Assembly: GCA_028718265.1 (NCBI GenBank)
Contig: JAQUMG010000021.1
Coordinates: 1 to 14,427 of the forward strand
DNA length: 14,427 nucleotides
Reading direction: 5' to 3'
From: Candidatus Omnitrophota bacterium
Lineage (GTDB): Bacteria; Omnitrophota; Koll11; JAHIPI01
In this document: in pieces, positions 12,437-14,427 of the stretch
How positions within the stretch are numbered: the stretch's first letter is position 1
How the letters are laid out: every line of letters starts with the position of its first letter
The notes under the pieces: generated by a model
What the model saw: only the letters and a program-made list of their open reading frames with translations
What the model was told of the DNA's origin: nothing
The model's database searches: none
Translations under genes and position numbers: made by a program

Positions 12437-13357
12437 TTATGGCCTTCCCGTAAGATATCCTGCCGCAGTCGTCTCGATATTTATGCTTAGATTATTCGTC
12501 AAAGACAGAAGCGCATCTACGACATTTTTGTCAAACTGCTTGCCTTTTTCGTCGTTAAATATTTTTAATATCTCTTCCCGTTTAAGCGCGTTTCTGTACG
12601 GGCGGTCGGTAGTCATGGCGTCGTAGGCGTCAGCAACGGACAATATACGTGCGGCAAGAGGTATTTCCGAGCCCGTCTTATGCAAATAGCCGGTCCCGTC
12701 GACATGTTCATGGTGATAGTAGATATACGGAATGATATTTTTTAACAGCTTGATTGGACTTAATATGCTGGCCCCTATCAAAGGATGCTGCCGTATATGG
12801 TCATATTCTTCGCTTGTCAGCGGCTCCTTTTTGCGCAAAATGTCTTCCCTGATTCCGAATTTGCCGATATCGTGAAGCACACCCGCCGTTCTGATGAGGT
12901 TCTGTTCGTGTTTTGATAAACCCAGTTTTCGCGCGATGCGCACGGCAATTTCAGCGACTCGCGAAGAATGACCGTATGTGTAAGGGTCGCGCGATTCCAT
13001 GGCAAGCGCAAGAGTACTTATCGTACCGAGGTATATGGCGTTTATTTTTTCAGTCAAAGTCCCTATGATATATCCGGAAATTATCAAGAAACAACCCCAG
13101 AGAAGCACCCTCCTTGTAATAAATTCTGCATAATTATCAAAGCTCATAAATGCTATTATGCTTACAAATATGACGGCGACTACGGCAGTAATAACTCCGC
13201 CCTTAGCCTCATAGGCATAACCGGCAAGGAGCGTCGGCAGAAAAAAGAAATTTATGAAGATCTCTTTGTCCTCTACAAAATAGAAAATTAAGAGGCTGGC
13301 AAGGCTGACCACAAAGAATAATATCAGTTTATAATTTGCTTTTTGAGATAGTTCCAT
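12437..13357 (-). CDS. Membrane-anchored HD-GYP domain phosphodiesterase
   Basis: This 306-residue protein has several hydrophobic helices in residues 10-105 (LILFFVVSLASLLIFYFV, FFFLPTLLAGYAY, ITAVVAVIFVSIIAFM, VLLWGCFLIISGYIIG), forming an N-terminal membrane anchor or sensor. It is followed by an HD-GYP domain. Metal and catalytic residues seen are His130, HD at 162-163 with IGK, His191, HHE at 215-217, DGTGY at 220-224 and Asp243 (VADAYDAM TTDRPYR). HD-GYP proteins hydrolyse c-di-GMP to pGpG or GMP. The signature normally reads HHExxDGxGYP; here the Pro is Leu225. The metal ligands are intact, so activity is still likely. No receiver domain is fused. It lies in the same neighbourhood as the two PilZ proteins, which would read the same second messenger. 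Confidence 0.92.
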   Translation of the reverse strand: MELSQKANYKLILFFVVSLASLLIFYFVEDKEIFINFFFLPTLLAGYAYEAKGGVITAVVAVIFVSIIAFMSFDNYAEFITRRVLLWGCFLIISGYIIGTLTEKINAIYLGTISTLALAMESRDPYTYGHSSRVAEIAVRIARKLGLSKHEQNLIRTAGVLHDIGKFGIREDILRKKEPLTSEEYDHIRQHPLIGASILSPIKLLKNIIPYIYYHHEHVDGTGYLHKTGSEIPLAARILSVADAYDAMTTDRPYRNALKREEILKIFNDEKGKQFDKNVVDALLSLTNNLSINIETTAAGYLTGRP

Positions 13358-13366
13358 AATGACCTA

Positions 13367-13375
13367 ATTGTATCA
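13367..13375 (-). promoter_or_regulatory. Possible extended -10 promoter before the HD-GYP gene
   Basis: TGATACAAT on the minus strand fits an extended -10 (TGnTATAAT), with no good -35. The predicted start near 13360 is only about three nt before the ATG at 13357, so the mRNA would be almost leaderless. Readthrough from tatC, 56 nt upstream, is the alternative. Confidence 0.35.
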
Positions 13376-13413
13376 TAGGAAACGTAAAATGCATAGCAAA
13401 ATTTAAAGCAAGA

Positions 13414-14130
13414 TCACACGCTATTATTACGCTTGAGCATTTTTAATATTCGTGCCACCAGTACGCTGCCCTCAAATAGCAGATACAGCAGGATTGCAAC
13501 AAGAAATTGTGTGAAAACATCCGGACCGGGCGTAACAACAGCGGCTATTATGAAAATAGCCAGGATGATATGCTTTCGTTTTGCGGCAACCTGTTCGATT
13601 TTGACAAAACCGGTACTGGTCATAAAAATGATTATCAGCGGAACTTCAAATAATAAACCGAATGTCAGTATAAAAATCAGGCAGAAATTTATATACTGGT
13701 TTACTGATATCATCGGAACCAGATAATCTTTGGCAAAACCCAGAAAGAAATTTACGGCGATGGAAAGCCCCGCGGCATACGCAAATATGATGCCGCACAA
13801 AAACAGCACAAGGCTTAGAATGCCGTAAATAACTATGTATTGTTTTTCAGCCGGATGAAAAGCGGACCACGTAAATGCCCATATCTGGTAAATCAGGTAC
13901 GGAGATGCCAAAAGAACGCCGGAGATGACGGATATTTTTAAATATGATATGAATGCTTCGGTGAGTGTAAGAAAAAAAACTTTTCCGATCGGGTCAATCA
14001 GGAAAAGCAGTATTTTTTCTTTATAGAGATATGCGATTACGCTTGTTAAAGTTACGGCAAGGATACAATGTATTATTCGCCTTCTGAGCTCTTCGAGGTG
14101 CGTCACAAATGGAAATGTTTTACCGTCCAT
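13414..14130 (-). CDS. tatC: Twin-arginine translocase subunit TatC
   Basis: This 238-residue integral membrane protein has six predicted helices. Near the N-terminus is the conserved cytoplasmic segment FVTHLEELRRRI (8-19), part of the twin-arginine signal-peptide-binding site. Further family features are LTEAFISYLK after the first helix pair, SPYLIYQIWAF, FEVPLIIIF in the fourth/fifth helix region, and TPGPDVFTQFLVAILLYLLFE near the C-terminus. TatC is the receptor that binds folded, cofactor-bearing precursors and recruits TatA. The length is typical (about 230-260). The ATG lies 8 nt after the tatA stop without an SD, so translation is probably coupled to tatA. Confidence 0.96.
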   Translation of the reverse strand: MDGKTFPFVTHLEELRRRIIHCILAVTLTSVIAYLYKEKILLFLIDPIGKVFFLTLTEAFISYLKISVISGVLLASPYLIYQIWAFTWSAFHPAEKQYIVIYGILSLVLFLCGIIFAYAAGLSIAVNFFLGFAKDYLVPMISVNQYINFCLIFILTFGLLFEVPLIIIFMTSTGFVKIEQVAAKRKHIILAIFIIAAVVTPGPDVFTQFLVAILLYLLFEGSVLVARILKMLKRNNSV

Positions 14131-14138
14131 TAAAAGTA

Positions 14139-14315
14139 TTAATCTTTTTTTGCGTTTGTTTTATTGTCGTCTTCGCCGGCGTCTTTCATTGCTTTTTTGA
14201 ATTCATATATCGCCCTGCCGAGCGATTTGCCTATTTCCGGCAGCTTGGAAGCCCCGAAAAGAATAAGGACAATAAGAAGAATTACTATTATTTCGCCGAA
14301 TCCGATGTTGGACAT
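14139..14315 (-). CDS. tatA: Twin-arginine translocase subunit TatA
   Basis: This 58-residue protein has the TatA plan: a short N-terminus MSNIGFGE, one hydrophobic helix ([18 protein letters not shown]) with the FG hinge, an amphipathic helix ([17 protein letters not shown]), and an acidic/Lys-rich tail. TatA multimers form the translocation element that works with TatC. The ATG at 14315 is chosen over the in-frame GTG at 14330 because GGAGGG lies just upstream and the standard TatA N-terminus begins here. Only one TatA-like gene is visible, so this may be a minimal TatA-TatC system, although a separate TatB could lie elsewhere. Confidence 0.94.
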   Translation of the reverse strand: MSNIGFGEIIVILLIVLILFGASKLPEIGKSLGRAIYEFKKAMKDAGEDDNKTNAKKD

Positions 14316-14341
14316 ATACCCTCCACGCACATAATTTATTA

Positions 14342-14427
14342 TTACTTTTTTAGGTAACCGTTCTTTCTTAACAGTTGAAACCGTTTTATTGGATTGATAT
14401 GATCGATTATCAATTTGCCGTTCAGGT
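14342..14427 (-). CDS. 3' end of an unidentified gene (partial)
   Basis: The minus-strand frame from the window edge reads 27 full codons ([20 protein letters not shown] followed by KNGYLKK) and ends in three consecutive TAA codons at 14336-14344. The composition looks coding, the stop is 26 nt before tatA, and this is the only frame here that ends cleanly before tatA. I do not recognise the family from this short tail. If real, it is the gene preceding tatA in the same operon. The other open frame in this stretch is continuous with tatA and is less likely, because tatA has its own well-placed SD. Confidence 0.5.
   Translation of the reverse strand, partial: LNGKLIIDHINPIKRFQLLRKNGYLKK

Noticed and set aside
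14316..14427. TatA frame open upstream to the window edge
   Set aside because: GGAGGG lies directly before the ATG at 14315, and the standard TatA N-terminus starts there. The open frame upstream appears to be chance, and another frame reads as the end of a preceding gene.
1..14427. tRNA, rRNA, CRISPR arrays, transposases, riboswitches
   Set aside because: Looked for by eye on both strands. No cloverleaf, regularly spaced repeat, IS end or recognisable aptamer was found, and almost all bases are in protein-coding genes.

Overview
The window is a densely packed, entirely minus-strand bacterial segment of moderate GC content. Two things suggest a member of Candidatus Omnitrophota or a related PVC-type lineage: the small pilin has a C-terminus of the kind I associate with that group, and there is a four-subunit pyruvate:ferredoxin oxidoreductase next to prepilin genes. 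This assignment is inference from protein flavour, not from a marker gene. I saw no tRNA, rRNA, CRISPR array, IS element or plus-strand gene that I would defend.

Read in the direction of transcription (right to left), the window begins with the 3' end of an unidentified gene, then tatA and tatC (twin-arginine translocase). A membrane-anchored HD-GYP protein (predicted c-di-GMP phosphodiesterase) and a YqeY-like protein follow, with a possible promoter in front. Next is a single-gene unit: a 74-residue orphan with its own promoter, strong Shine-Dalgarno (SD) site and an A/T-flanked terminator.

The third block (11490 to 8837) is a tightly coupled four-gene operon. It encodes a STAS-PilZ fusion, a stand-alone PilZ protein, a pentapeptide-repeat protein fused to a two-helix K+-channel-like pore, and a secreted M23 peptidase.

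The fourth block starts at a good sigma70-type promoter near 8784-8812 and runs to the left edge with no gap longer than 19 nt. It encodes a one-helix membrane protein with an extracytoplasmic beta-sandwich, a ParA-type ATPase fused to a CBM48/AMPK-beta-like glycogen-binding domain, a secreted phospholipase-D-family protein, a secreted TPR protein, PorG-PorD-PorA-PorB, and three prepilin-like proteins. The last of these is very large and runs off the window.

The most unusual item is the ParA-CBM48 ATPase directly behind its membrane-anchored neighbour. This could be a positioning system tied to glycogen or another glucan, or to envelope polysaccharide. A second theme is c-di-GMP: one HD-GYP and two PilZ proteins lie within about 3 kb of each other, close to a pilus/pseudopilus gene set.
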